In this document: positions 12,056 to 23,275 of the stretch, piece after piece | How the letters are laid out: every line of letters begins with the position of its first letter | Position numbering within the stretch: the stretch's first letter is position 1 | From: Cephalopachus bancanus | Taxonomy: Eukaryota; Chordata; Mammalia; Primates; Tarsiidae | Direction of reading: 5' to 3' | Assembly (NCBI GenBank): GCA_027257055.1 | Contig: JAPVLO010000321.1 | Location: 434,001-498,000, forward strand | DNA: 64,000 bases | Notes under the pieces: model-generated | What the model saw: the letters and a program-made list of their open reading frames with translations, nothing else | The model's database searches: none | What the model was told of the DNA's origin: nothing | Position numbers and translations under genes: made by a program

Positions 12056-14234
12056 AGAGCCCTGGGAACCCTAAAAGCAGAAAGTGAGAAGTTACTGCCC
12101 TGAGCATGGCATAGATGAAGTCTTCTCTAACCTATTTGGGGAAGTGGACAGAGAGTTCTGTGTTTCTGTGTCCACGTGTATATTTGCATATTTACATTTA
12201 ACTAGAAAAATATCAACTTCCCCTAATAGAGGAAGATGGGGAAGGTAGATGGCCTCTGTTCTAGGAGCTTAATCAGCAAGCCACAGGGACTATTTTCAGA
12301 ACTTCCAGTGGGTTCTTCGCTATGCTAAGGTTGTTCAGGAGCCAAGTTTGGCGGCAGAGGTTGGAAAGAGCAAACTGCTCCACATAAGAAGTGAGAAGAA
12401 TTTGGATTTTGCCCCTAAGAAGAAGACAACAGAGAAGAAGCAAAGGGATTTGCTGAATAACATGGAAAGATTTCAGGTCCTGAGCTGTAAAAATGACCAA
12501 TGGATTTTTAAAAATAAGACCAGAAATGTCTATTGTTTAGTGTTGTTTATATTGCTGTAATGTAAAGCTCTTCATTTCTTCAAATCTTCCTAAGTTTGCC
12601 ACATTACAGAAGCCTCGGGAGTGTTTCTGCCATGCTCTCCATCTGGATGGAGGTGGTAGAGAACAGAGAGTCACCAAGAATGGTCAGAGGGCCTTGGACC
12701 AAGCAACTCATCACAGCAGGAGCGCCCTCTGGAAGTTTGTGGAAAACTTGACATGGGCATTAGCCTTTGCAGACTCCAAGGGGTGGTGATTATTCCAGGC
12801 ACATTTGTCTTGCTCTTAAGGGTCAGGGTGACCCCCTCTAGCCTTTATGAACAACTCTATGGGTTGTTTTAGGGGCGGTGTGTATATAAGAAGGGTGGGC
12901 TTTCATTGTCTGCATAGCTGAATGCTGTGTTTGCAAATATACTTGAAGATGTATGGGTTTGCATGCTGCTTTTTACATTGATATGACTACATGTTATGTC
13001 CTTATTGATCACACTTTTCTTCTTCACTGAATCCTCACATAGGAAAACCAACCCCCTTCCTGCTCCATGAGGAGTAAAGTCCCTCCCAGGACCAAACCAG
13101 CACTTTGCCACTGAGCCTAGCCAAGCAGCACACACTCCCTGCCCCATCTTCCCCTGTTCCTGCCCCTTCCTGTTTCCCTATCTTCTTCCTCCAGTCCCAA
13201 AAGTAGCCAAGGCCCTTACCAAGAGCAAGAAAACAAAAAAATCAGGTCACCAGATGTGTTCCATTCCATCCTCTCTCTCCACAATCCTCCTCACCACAAG
13301 CCAGTGAATTCTGAGCATATATACAGCAAGCACCTGGCATCCCTCCAAACCCAGCTGTGCCCCTGCCTGGTAACAAACACAGCTAAGGTGGGGGTTGGGG
13401 ATGCCCACATCAGCCTACCACATGGTCCACCCTGTCTTAGCACCATGGCCTGGCCCATTTGCTCTGTCTAGACAGCCCAGGCAGACCCCAGAATGATTTT
13501 TCCCATCCGGAATGAAAGGTAATACATTGGTGTCATCTGTACTGCAAGGTCTCCTTCTCCCTATGTAGACACTGAAGATCTTCAGGAGGACAGTGAAGAT
13601 CCCTTTATCGGATTCTGGAAGACTGAGAGACTGCAGCCCTGCCTCGGCTCCTGGGCTGGGCAGGGCTCTCTCGGGTTGGTCCCTACCTGGAGTCTGGAAT
13701 GAGTGTCTGTGCTCTGGAACGAACAGGCATCTGGGATTCTCATTGGAGACTGTTTACTGCTCGATTTGCAAGGCAGGTTAACAGCCCACAGCAGCCCACT
13801 TCCTGCCAGAGACTTTCAGGAACAATTTCTCCAAGCCAGCGTGGCCCTGCCTGGGCACGAGCCCTCCCCATCCTTCCCTCCCTCCCCACATCAGCCACAT
13901 GGACATGACTCACGCAGGCCTGCAAGCCCCTGCCAAGAGCAGCCAGAGGACTGCCTGGATAAAGTTGGGATAGGCTACTTCAGAAGCAAGGAATAGTTCA
14001 GAGACACTGTTGGAATTTTGTGGGCATCCATACCCTCCTCTCACTACCACTCCCAATCGCCTACCACCCCAGTCAGATGCAGTAGGGTGTTCCTGATGCT
14101 CAGGAGAGAGTTCACCTCTCCCTCTCCACTTCTTTCCTTCCTCCCATAACACGCAATATAATCAGGGACCATTGTGTAAGGGCGCTTTGCTTTTCCTTGG
14201 GATATTATGGAAATAGCCTACACCTAAAGCAAAA
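12056..14234. other. Single-copy stretch, no gene recognised
   Basis: No interspersed repeat seen. GC content rises around 13,590-13,930. Three overlapping ORFs there (13,593-13,996) differ in frame and show no domain. I see no promoter or polyadenylation pattern that would make this an exon. Confidence 0.45.
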
Positions 14235-14335
14235 CACCCATGCAATTTTATTTTATCCTCACAATCACCCCATGAGACAGTTATTATTTTTCTGATTTCA
14301 AAGAAGAAGAAATTGAGGAGAAAAGGATTGAGTCA
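14235..14335 (-). repeat. MIR SINE, part 1
   Basis: TTATCCTCACAATCACCCC, TGAGACAGTTATTATTTTTC, AAATTGAGGAGAAAAGG are reverse MIR words. The rest of the MIR lies at 14,640-14,740, after an L1 3' end. Confidence 0.65.
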
Positions 14336-14639
14336 ACACACAAAGGATGTTCAGGGCAGTGAAACTGCTCTGCATGATGTTATCATGGTAGATTCATGCC
14401 ATTGAACATTTTCCCAGACCCATGGAATGTACCCCAAGAGCAGACTCTAATGCAAGCTATGGACTCTGGGTGATAGACATGTCCGAATGAAGGTTCATCA
14501 GTTGCCACACATGTGCCAGTCTGGTAGGAGGCTGTGCATATGGGGGCAGGGGAACTCGAGGTTTTCTACTCCATTTTGATGTGAACATAAAACTGCTTTA
14601 AAAAATAAAGTCTACTTAGAAATAAATAATTTTTTTAAT
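14336..14639 (+). repeat. L1M 3' UTR fragment
   Basis: GCTATGGACTCTGGGTGATA, GGTTCATCAGTTGCCACAC, GTGCCAGTCTGGTAGGAGGC, GGGGGCAGGGGAACTCGAGG and AACTGCTTTAAAAAATAAAG follow the 3' UTR of old mammalian L1. It ends in an A/T-rich tail and interrupts the MIR around it. Confidence 0.8.
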
Positions 14640-14740
14640 TAAAAAAGATAAAGTGACTTGTTTGTGATCATACGGAAAGCAGTTGATCTGTGATTTGAAT
14701 ATAGGGCAACCTGCTCTTGTTGCCCATGTTCCTTCCCGCT
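14640..14740 (-). repeat. MIR SINE, part 2
   Basis: AAGTGACTTGTTTGTGATCA, AGTTGATCTGTGATTTGAA and TATAGGGCAACCTGCTCTTG continue the reverse MIR core split by the L1 insertion. Confidence 0.65.
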
Positions 14741-14889
14741 GAGATGCTTCTCCCTGGAATGCCAGATTAAGGAACCAGCCTGCACCAGAACCCATCAGAG
14801 TTTCTCTAAGTCTTGTCTCCTTGATCCTAGGGGTTGCCCCTGTTTTAAATGCATTGCATGAGCTCCTGAATGTGCACTTGGAGATTCAC

Positions 14890-15057
14890 CAGTAACTCTC
14901 CTTGCCAATTACAGCTCCTTGCCCCAGTCTGCCATCTGTCTGTCCCACCCTCTGCAACCCCTGGACTCTCAAAGCCTTTAGCCTTGTCTTAGTTGTGTCT
15001 ATATTCTTGGCACGCAGCAGTGCCTGACACATAGTAGATGTTGAATAAATGCCTGCT
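14890..15057 (+). repeat. L2/MIR-type 3' end
   Basis: Ends AGTGCCTGACACATAGTAG then ATGTTGAATAAATGCCTGCT, the shared terminal pattern of L2/MIR elements; which of the two is unclear. Confidence 0.6.
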
Positions 15058-15064
15058 GGGGAAA

Positions 15065-15187
15065 CGCATGATGAAGAGAAAGGCAAGGGAGCAAAAGAAC
15101 AAGAAGAGAGGGAAGGGAGAGAGGAAGAGAAGAGGAAAGGAGGCAGAAGAGGAAGTGGGTGGAGTACAGGGTGGAAAGGAAAAGGGC
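15065..15187 (+). repeat. Purine-rich (A/G) tract
   Basis: About 120 bp with almost no pyrimidines on the plus strand (GAAGAGAGGGAAGGGAGAGA and similar). Confidence 0.8.
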
Positions 15188-15967
15188 ATAGTCCTCCCCT
15201 GACGTGATCTTATCCCCTCTGTCTTCCCGGGAACTGGAAGAACCTTTTCAGTTGCCTTCACTCTCCTTCCTTCACAACAGGAGAAGGGCTTTAGCAGGAT
15301 CCCTGCCCATCACCCTCCCCAGGTATTCTCCATAAAGTTTTTAACCCTTAGAACTAGCACTGCTCTGTCCCTTTTCTACAAAGCGAACGTGTTATTTGGG
15401 CAAAAGAGGAAAGGAGAAAAATCGAAGTGGAAAAATCTTTGGTTTGGAAATTCAGCTGACTGCCCTCATTTGTAATAAAACCTCCTTCAGTCCCTGGCTG
15501 CACGACCGGCAGACAGAGCCAACAGTAACACCGGATGCTGGGATGCTGGGAGGAGGCCTAGAGACTTTTCAGAGGAGCCGCCAGAATGGTGTGAACTTGG
15601 AGTTCAGCATCTCATCTCCAAGGGCTGAATCCCAATTCTGATTTCTACCTCATCTTTGTCCAGACAGTGGTCAGTCATCTCAATGTATCGGGCAGAGCAC
15701 TGCCCAAGGGGCAAAAGCAGGACCAGGAGAGACAGGTCCTGAGGGGGAGGGCAGGGGCTGCATCTGTGTCATGTCCTAAGCACCTACCTCAGCACCTGAC
15801 ACATGGAAGGTGCCCAAGAAACATCAGCTGAAAAAATTTTAAAAGAACTAGTAACCCTTGTCCCAAAGGGTTGACAGGAGATCCAGCCCTTGTTCTCAGG
15901 TACTGGATGCAGCCTAATGATGGAGACAGAATAGATATAAAGAATACAATGCAAAAATTGAATGCCT
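15188..15967. other. Single-copy stretch with a short MIR-like end
   Basis: At 15,770-15,830 (AGCACCTGACACATGGAAGG, TGCCCAAGAAAC) a decayed MIR/L2 3' end is likely. Otherwise nothing recognised. Confidence 0.4.
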
Positions 15968-16152
15968 TCCAGCCTAGGAAACATAGCAAGACTTTGTCTC
16001 TAGAAAAAAATCAGAAAATTAGCCGGGCGTGGGGGTGTGCTTTTAGTCTCAGCTACCTGGGAGGCTGAGGTAGAAGGATGACCTGAGCCTAGGAGGTTGA
16101 GGCTGTGGTGAGCCATGATGGTGCCACTGCACTCTAACCTGGGCAACAGAGT
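15968..16152 (+). repeat. Alu, J-like, 5'-truncated
   Basis: Starts in the left monomer at GCCTTCCAGCCTAGG-like sequence, then linker, then right monomer with GAGCCTAGGAGGTTGAGG and CACTGCACTCTAACCTGGGC. The tail has become the microsatellite that follows. Confidence 0.9.
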
Positions 16153-16155
16153 CGA

Positions 16156-16206
<51 letters not shown>

Positions 16207-16273
16207 GAAGGAAGGAAGGAAGGAAGGAAGGAAGGAAGGAAGGAAGGAAGGAAGGAAGGAAGGAAGGAAGGAA
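16153..16273 (+). repeat. Compound (GAAA)n(GGAA)n microsatellite in Alu tail
   Basis: About 12 GAAA units (16,154-16,204) followed by about 17 GGAA units (16,205-16,273), directly at the 3' end of an Alu. A-tail-born microsatellites are common. The lysine/glutamate and phenylalanine/leucine/proline ORFs across it are translations of the repeat. Confidence 0.97.
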
Positions 16274-17084
16274 ATTGAACACCAGGTACAAATAAAAATA
16301 ATATAAACCAAGGGCTTACCAAGTACCCTGATGAGGCCACCTTAAAGTGGGCCTTTAAGGAGCAGATGGGAATGATTTGGCTGAAGTTAGTAGGATGGGT
16401 ATCAAAGTAGGAGGGTAGTTCAGGCTAAAACTGAAAGCAAGGAGAGGCTGAGGCTGAGCGGGGATGGGTCAGGAATCCATGGCTGGGGCAGAGTGCGCTG
16501 ATGACTGTGACACAAGTTCACAGGCATTATACAAGTGGCGCTTGAGTTTGTGCTGGCTTGCTGGTAACTTGGGTAGCTGAGGCATATCATGGCATAATTC
16601 ACAGACCTTACCATAATTTCCCAGCCTTGTTCATGCTTATGGGGGTAAAGGGCTGAGGGCTAGATTTGTAATAGTCCAGAGACAAAACCCATTTCCCCAA
16701 GAAAGGGCACATAGAAGAATGAGGGGCAATGGGGAGACAGGGAAGAGGTCAGAGAGGTGGAAGGGTGTGCATAGAACCAGCACAGGCAGCCAGTCACTCA
16801 TTTTGCTATGTTTGTTTTATTTTGCTTTGCAAGAGAGAGGTACTTGGAGCAGCTACCGAGGGGAAGCAGAAGAGCTGGAAAGCAGCTTGTAAAGAGGCTT
16901 GCTGGGTGTCATGTGCTGCTTGACCCACTACGCATGGGAGCAGGGTTTCAGTAAAGGCCTGTATAGACGTTCTGGCTTCTGGAGCTGAGCTAATGCTTCC
17001 TTTCACTGTGACCCTGCTGAGATAGACTTGGAGGGAAGGAAGCAAATAGACTCAATTTTATTCCGGTTATGCCTTCCCAGCAGA
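16274..17084. other. Single-copy stretch
   Basis: No repeat or gene recognised. Confidence 0.4.
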
Positions 17085-17480
17085 CAACCTTTCTTATCTA
17101 ATGTGACTCTCTCCTACCTTACTGAAAACCCTCCATGTGTTGCCTAGACAAAAGAGGACATTTCCATTGCTCCTTTGCAGCTAAAAATAGTCATGTGACA
17201 CAGTCCTGACCAACAAAGCTTCTGCAGAAGCTGCTTGGAGGGTTAAGGGGAACGTCTGGATTTCTTGATATAGACTCATCCCCTGCTTTTTTGCCGTTTT
17301 CTTTTTACTTCGTCCGGCATGGAACATGTGATGAGAAGGCAGTCACAAAGATGAAAGCCTTTTATGAAGGATGATGAAACAGAAGGACTGAAGGAGCCTG
17401 TCCTGGGCAGCCTGATTTCCTGCCTTACAAAGTGAAAAAGAAGCCACAGTCACGTGGGTCTGTCATCAGCCACTGAGTGC
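17085..17480 (+). repeat. MaLR (MLT1-like) LTR, decayed
   Basis: CATTTCCATTGCTCCTTTGC, TAGTCATGTGACACAGTCC, GACCAACAAAGCTTCTGC, GGATGATGAAACAGAAGG and a terminal GCCACTGAGTGC fit the MLT1 order (low-level match). Confidence 0.5.
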
Positions 17481-17994
17481 AATCCTACCTGAGTCCGTGG
17501 TCTTCACCAAGGCAGTGTCTGCTTAAGAAGTAGGGTCTGCCCCCCAAACCACAGCAGCAACACCAAGTCAGAGGGTTGGGCATTCTCCCCAGTCCCACCA
17601 TCTTCGGTGACTGGTGCTTACCAGGGGCAGGACCTCCAACCAGAGACCGTGCACCGGCAGAGTCGAAAGAGGCAGGACTTTGAAGGCTTGGCCATGTGTT
17701 CTCTGGTTGGACTGAAGGCAGATGGAGGAAGGGGTGGAAGGGCATTGCTGCTTGCCAGTTCCATCCCATGCGGGAACTCCCTCGACTCCCACCCCCAGGC
17801 TGTCACCTCCTCCTGTATTCGCTTTCTGTGGGATGAGAGGAAGGAAAAAGGACAGCAGCAAAGACCAGACTTCCCTGTAGTTCCCAAACTGTCTATTGTG
17901 CCCTGCCCGAGTGCTAGCTCTCCTTCTCCGTCCACACACACCGGGCACTTGTCCACTGATTTCCACTCTACCCCTAGGTATTTGCCTAATTCAC
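17481..17994. other. Single-copy stretch
   Basis: Overlapping ORFs on both strands (17,485-17,966 and 17,607 onward) extend here; the plus-strand ones are lengthened only by the tetranucleotide array. No domain seen. Confidence 0.4.
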
Positions 17995-18033
<39 letters not shown>

Positions 18034-18109
18034 TCCTTCCTTCCTTCCTTCCTTCCTTCCTTCCTTCCTTCCTTCCTTCCTTCCTTCCTTCCTTCCTTCC
18101 TTCCTTCCT

Positions 18110-18173
<64 letters not shown>

Positions 18174-18176
18174 TCA
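17995..18176 (+). repeat. (TTTC)n(TTCC)n(TTTC)n compound microsatellite
   Basis: An all-pyrimidine run of about 180 bp: TTTC units to about 18,032, TTCC units to about 18,110, then TTTC units again to 18,175. The arrangement is close to mirror-symmetric. All serine/phenylalanine/leucine/proline ORFs here are repeat translation. Confidence 0.97.
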
Positions 18177-18371
18177 CCTTAGAGCTGCACTGAACTTGGT
18201 CCGGAGATGAGTTCCATGCCTATTCCGGTCACTAACTAGCCAAGACCTTAGTAGGACAATCATGCCTATGCTAGACGTCAGGTTTTCTAATCTGGAAAAG
18301 GAAAGAGTTGCTTCTCAGTGGTTTCCAGAGACCAATTTCCACAAGACTTCGTTGGTCTGTGGCAAAACAGT

Positions 18372-18476
18372 AATAATGGCTATCATTTACTGGTTATTAT
18401 CTCTGTGTTAAGCGTTTTTCATATATTAACTCATTTAATCTCATAACCACTCTGGAAAATTGCATATTGACACACA
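18372..18476 (-). repeat. MIR SINE, part 1
   Basis: ATTTACTGGTTATTATCTC, TGTTAAGCGTTTTTCATA, TTAACTCATTTAATCTCATA are reverse MIR. The rest continues at about 18,605 after a 127-bp foreign block. Confidence 0.8.
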
Positions 18477-18477
18477 G

Positions 18478-18604
18478 GCATATATTTTAATATGTTTTTA
18501 TACTGTCAGTATAAGTTTAACATTGACTTTCTGGGATAGGACAGAGCTCTATATTCTTTACACTAAGAGTAAGAGAGTAAGTCTTTTGTATTTTTTATAT
18601 TTAG
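18478..18604 (+). repeat. Direct repeat, copy 1, family unknown
   Basis: A 127-bp block that splits the MIR. It shares with 18,817-18,938 the words AAGTTTAACA, TGACTTTCTGGG, AGGACAG, CTATATTCTT and TATTTTTTAT in the same order. It belongs to no family I recognise. Confidence 0.8.
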
Positions 18605-18768
18605 TGTGTATTATTATTATTACCTTCGCTAGATAGATAATAAGGCTCAGAGAGGTTAAGTAACTTGCTTGAGGATCTTCAGATCATAAGTGGTGGAGAC
18701 TGGATTTGACCTCTGGTATCCTGGCCCCAGGGTCCATGTACTAAATCACTACACTCCAGCTGCCCATG
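18605..18768 (-). repeat. MIR SINE, part 2
   Basis: TATTATTATTATTACC, AGGCTCAGAGAGGTTAAG, AACTTGCTTGAGGATC, AGTGGTGGAGACTGG and TGTACTAAATCACTACACT complete the reverse MIR. Confidence 0.85.
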
Positions 18769-18816
18769 TAATAAGGAAAAACTAAGGAGGAGGAGGATGG
18801 ATGTGTGTGCATGTAG

Positions 18817-18938
18817 ACATATACTTAAATGTATTTTTATATTGTCTATAAGTTTAACACTGACTTTCTGGGGAAGGACAGGGATCTATATTCTTATGCT
18901 AAGAATAAAAGAATAAGTATTTTATATTTTTTATGTTA
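18817..18938 (+). repeat. Direct repeat, copy 2, family unknown
   Basis: Second copy of the block at 18,478-18,604, offset about 339 bp, roughly 80-85 % alike by eye. It lies outside the MIR. Confidence 0.8.
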
Positions 18939-21900
18939 AAATGCACTTTTTGGAAATGATAATGACAGAAGATGAGTATTTTATATGCTCAATTGGCAAA
19001 ATAAAACTATATGACAACCCATTTTTTTCACATTATTTTCTTTCCAAATTTAGCTGACTATGAAATGAGAAGTCTGGAAGCCCCTAGATTACATGGTCTT
19101 CTAAGTCCTTTTTGGCTTAAATACTCTAAAACCTACAACTTCCAGATGAGATAACATACATTTTTGGAGACCTCCTCCCAGGTATTGGGCCACATTATCC
19201 TGGATCAGCCTAGCAGAAGGAGGGCCGTCACCCAGAGGGGGCCTATTGGTGACATGCCTGCTTAAGACTGCAAGTATTTTGATCCTAAAGAAACTTCCCT
19301 TTCCTGTCCTGTCCTGACCCCAGCTTTAGCTACAGCCCCTTCTGCACTTTTCTACCCCAAAGATAGGCACACCAGAGCATCTTACATCACTCCATAGTTG
19401 GTAGGGACATTTTATTTGAAAGCGGATCCCACACATAACCTCCCCCGGCACAGTCCTGAATTTCAGGCCCCAAAGAAGACCAAGCTCTAACTTGAGGACT
19501 ATGAATGAGAAAGCAAAAGGCAAAATTATGGATTGTCCTGTGGATATCTGTTCTCAAGCAATTGCTCTCTACCCTGTGTGGATTCCGTTGAATCCTAAGC
19601 AGATTAGAAACAGGACAAGTAGTATTTGGGGCAGTCCATCAGTGCTCATTTAAAACCAAGCTGGCAAACTCTTGTTTTGAAAAGAGTATAGACCAGCAAT
19701 CGAGAAAAAAGGAATTTGTGCAGCCCTATGTTGTCATTTTTCTCTTACTGACAGTCTCAAAGTCCCTTGTGAAGGAGGGGATCATTCAGACAGTTCGCAG
19801 CCAGGGACATTCTTAGGAAGGGCAGTGGAAACCACAGTGCTGCTTCTGCTGTGGGGTCTACATGCCTGCAACTGAGCAAAGAATTGGACTTGGTGGGCTG
19901 GATTCTGCTCCAAAAATGAACTAAAACAAAACAGATTTAGAGTTAGCATTTGTGAAAAGGGGAAAACAGTGTCTGCCTCTCTGCCTTTTTGTCACACAAA
20001 CATAGAAACAAAACACCAGAGAAGGCTACCAATCTGGCAGAAATGTAAGAAATCATAGGAGAAGGAACGAAAATAAACAAAAGGACGCCAGGCGTCCAGC
20101 TTTCCAAACCAGATGTGACCCTGGAAACTGGTGTAATGAGGCAGAAAAACAGCTGTTGACTCTGTCATGTGATGACTCCAATGATATAATTATTTCATCA
20201 TCAAAAGCGGCTTTGATAACTTCACGATTAGCAGGAAGATTAAAAATAGAAGAAGAGGAAGGAGGAGCTCGATTTCAGCCCTGATCTAATTCATTCACTT
20301 TAAAAGACCCAGGCTTGTGGCCTGAACTAGTAATGGAATCTAGCTATTTAAAAGGTTCTATCTGGTGATGGAATTTTAAGAAATGTTGAAGCTGGCCAAA
20401 TGAATCACTCTATTTAGCAAAATGTTTTCAGCTATGGTGGTCCATCAGAATAGCAAGAAAAAGACTGAACAAAAGAACAAAATCTGCTGGATAGAGCGCA
20501 CATTAAACCCACAGTCCCCACAGTTTCAATGTAGCAGCAATCTACTTGCAAATTAAAATTGGAAATTTGTATTTTCTGAGCTTTTTGTAGGATGGAGCGT
20601 TGGGGAGGGACTGTCTGCTTTTTATAGGTGGATCCAACAAAATAGTTTCTGGTTCTGACTCGAGGCCCATGGTTTAATCCATTCTTCCCACAGTTTTGTC
20701 TTTAAGCCTCCCCTTCTTTCCCCTCAGCCTACAAACAGGCAACAGAAAGCACTGCTGTCCTGTGCTACACGCTCAGACAATCTCATCCTAAATAAAGTTT
20801 TCTGCTGACCTGGGTTCCTTTCCAGCTATGGCTCTAACACTCAGCTTTTCATCCCAGACAGGCTGTTTGAGAGAAATCCACGTCATCCTGTTAGGACTGC
20901 CATGTAAAAATACATGATGCCCACATAAACTTGAATTTCAGATAAACAGTGAATAATTATTTTGGCTTATGTATGTCCCATGCAATGTTTGGGACATATT
21001 TATCACACTAAAAAATTCATTGTTAGTCTGAAATTCAAGTTTTAGATGAATCCAAATGTAAATGAACATCCTGTATTTTTATTTGCTAAATGGCAGACCT
21101 ACTCCTGGTAACTCCTTCCTCACTTTCGATTTGCTGCTCAGTCCACTGAAACCTGGTCTCTGCCGCCTTTTCTCCACTGTTACTGCTCCCCCAAGTTTCC
21201 TCAGGGACCATGTAATGCTCAAATCCAGAGGGCATGTTTCCATGCCTTTACAGCAGGGACTTCTCGGGATCCTCAGCAGTCCCCACTGGCCTCCCCTCTC
21301 TTGGTGAAGCTGTCTTCCTTCTTGGCTTCCATGATGCATCACACTGCTTTTTTCTCCATCTTTCTCTGACAGTTCCTTCCTTGCTTCCTTCATGAGCTGC
21401 CCTTGTTAAGCCACCTCTTACATATTAGGTGCTTCCCAGGGCTCTGTTCTTTGGCCTTCAGCACACTCTACACACAGAGCTGTGTTTGCTGCCGTATTTC
21501 TTTCCCACTCAACACCACTGGCTTCAGCTGCCCTGAGCAGCTCTTGCCTCCTCATCCATCATGCTGGCTGCAGGGCACCTGTGTAAGTCTGGCAGCGAAG
21601 ACTTTTTTCTCTAGGCCTCCAGGGAGAAGGGTTCAGTTGTCAGAGGAGAGAGCCCCACTGGGCCCTCCAGGATTAATGGGCTATAGATTATGGACGTTGG
21701 ATCCCAATCAGTCCTGGTGCTCCAGAGCCCGAGAGGTTGTCCCTGCCTTACTTCCCAGAGTTGGCCTCTTTCCAGCATCCCTCTAGCATGTACTCATTTC
21801 GTATTAGGTGCATTCCTGTTTTGCTTTTCTATTTTTGTTGTCTTTTAATAATCATTAATTTTGTACACACACATGTGCACACACACCATATGCTTGGAGA

Positions 21901-22016
21901 CCCCTTGAGCCCTCCTGTGCTCTTCTAGAGAACAAGGACTGATGATGCCCCATGGGGAATATTTAGTACTGAGGTGCGACTGTGTAATGGTGTGACTATA
22001 GGGGCTGAGCTGGGCA
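18939..22016. other. Repeat-poor stretch, possible regulatory core at 20.1-20.4 kb
   Basis: Three kilobases with no interspersed repeat that I can identify, unusual in this window. The part at 20,083-20,400 has a perfect 7+7 bp palindrome (GGACGCC A GGCGTCC, 20,083-20,097), two TGACTC-type words, CATGTG, TAATTATT and CACGATTAGC close together. ORFs at 21,062-21,786 lack any domain. Confidence 0.45.
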
Positions 22017-22405
22017 TCACCATCTCAATTGAAAAAGCATTTTACCAAGACCAACATCCTTTCTTGATCAAAGATCCCAAAAGTCTAAGTATACAAGGAA
22101 AATTTCTCAACATAGTAAAGGCCATTTATGAAAAGCCCATAACTAACATTATAATCAGTGGGGAAAAGCTGAAAATATTTCCTCTGAGATCCAGTATAAG
22201 ACAAGGATGCCCACTCTCACCACATCTATTCAACATGGTACTGGAAGTACTAGCAAGAGCAATCAAGACAAGAAAAAGTAGACGGCGTCTAAATTGGAAA
22301 GGAAGAAGTAAAGTCATTTTTATTTTTAGATATCATGATCTTATAGGTAGAAAATCCCAAAGATTATACACACACGCATGTACACACGCACATAGAACCT
22401 GTTAG
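21974..22405 (+). pseudogene. L1 ORF2 reverse-transcriptase remnant
   Basis: A 143-codon open frame. From about residue 15 (ITISIEKAFYQDQHPFLI) it is the palm of an L1 ORF2 reverse transcriptase, with TRQGCPLSP present as [13 protein letters not shown] and VLEVLARAI. The frame closes shortly after. The YADD/FADD catalytic box expected just downstream is destroyed: the DNA reads FIFRYHDLIG where FADDMI should be. The first 14 residues come from non-L1 sequence and the start codon has no meaning. L1 ORF2 is normally about 1,275 codons, so this is a dead fragment. Confidence 0.9.
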
Positions 22406-22954
22406 AATTAATAAAATAAACCCAGTAAAGTTGCAGGATACAAAATCAACATATAAAAATCAGTAGCATTTTTATATACAAATAATGACCTAGCTGAAAA
22501 AGAAATAAAGAAGACAATCTTATTATGGTAGCATCAAAAATAAAACAAAATAGTTAGGAATACATTTAACCAAGGAGGTAAAAAATCTTTACACTGAAAA
22601 TTATAAAGCATCAATGAAATAAGCTGAAAAAGACATAAGTAGAAAGATATATTGTGCTCATGGATCAAAATAATAAATATTATTAAAATGTCCATATTAC
22701 ACAAATCAATATACAGATTCAATGTAATTCCTAACAAAATCTCAATTTCTTCACAAAAATAGAAAAAATCCTAAAATTCATATGGAACCAATACAATATA
22801 CAAAACAATTCTGAGATAGAAAACGTTGGAGGCATCACACTTCTTGATTTAAAATTACAAAGCCATAGTAATCAGAACAGTATGGTACTGGCACAAAAAC
22901 AGACACATAGACTAGTGGGACAGAATAGACAGCCCAGAAATGAATTCAAACTTA
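22017..22954 (+). repeat. L1 LINE, ORF2 fragment (block A, part 1)
   Basis: Follows L1 ORF2 from the start of the reverse-transcriptase palm: ATCTCAATTGAAAAAGCATT, CAACATCCTTTCTTGATC, CCACTCTCACCACATCTATT, ATTGGAAAGGAAGAAGTAAA, then the connecting region to CAGACACATAGACTAGTGGG. 5'-truncated. Continues after an Alu at 23,276. Confidence 0.92.
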
Positions 22955-22972
22955 TATGGTCAATTCATTTTT
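22955..22972 (+). repeat. Target-site duplication, left (Alu)
   Basis: TATGGTCAATTCATTTTT, repeated exactly at 23,258-23,275. Confidence 0.9.
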
Positions 22973-23257
22973 TTAAAATTCAAGGTCTCACTGTCATCCA
23001 GGCTGATGTGCAGTGGCACAATCACAGCTCACCATAGTCTCAGCCTCCTAGGTTCAGGCAATCCTCCCATCTCAGCCTCCCAAGTAACTGTAGGCTATTG
23101 TCACCATGCCTAGTTAACTTAAAATTCTTTTTGTTGTTGTAGAGACAAGGTCTCACTATGTTGCTTAGGTTGGTTTCAAATTCCTGGGCTCAAGCAATCC
23201 TCCTTCTTTGGCCTCCCAAAGTGCTGGGATTACAGGTGTACACCATCATGCCCAGCC
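22973..23257 (-). repeat. Alu, older J-like, inserted in L1
   Basis: Reverse dimeric Alu between two exact 18-bp direct copies of its L1 target, so the insertion is unambiguous. The left arm is J-type. Confidence 0.95.
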
Positions 23258-23275
23258 TATGGTCAATTCATTTTT

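Noticed and set aside
13593..13996. Possible coding exon in a GC-rich stretch
   Set aside because: Three ORFs in different frames overlap, with no conserved peptide, no good acceptor/donor pair and no neighbours to join to.
16153..18176. CRISPR-like or satellite array
   Set aside because: Simple tetranucleotide microsatellites; no spaced repeats and a eukaryotic context.
17607..18210. ORFs of 104 and 191 codons with Ser/Phe/Leu/Pro repeats
   Set aside because: The length is produced by the TTTC/TTCC array, which has no stop codons in several frames. The non-repeat part has no domain.
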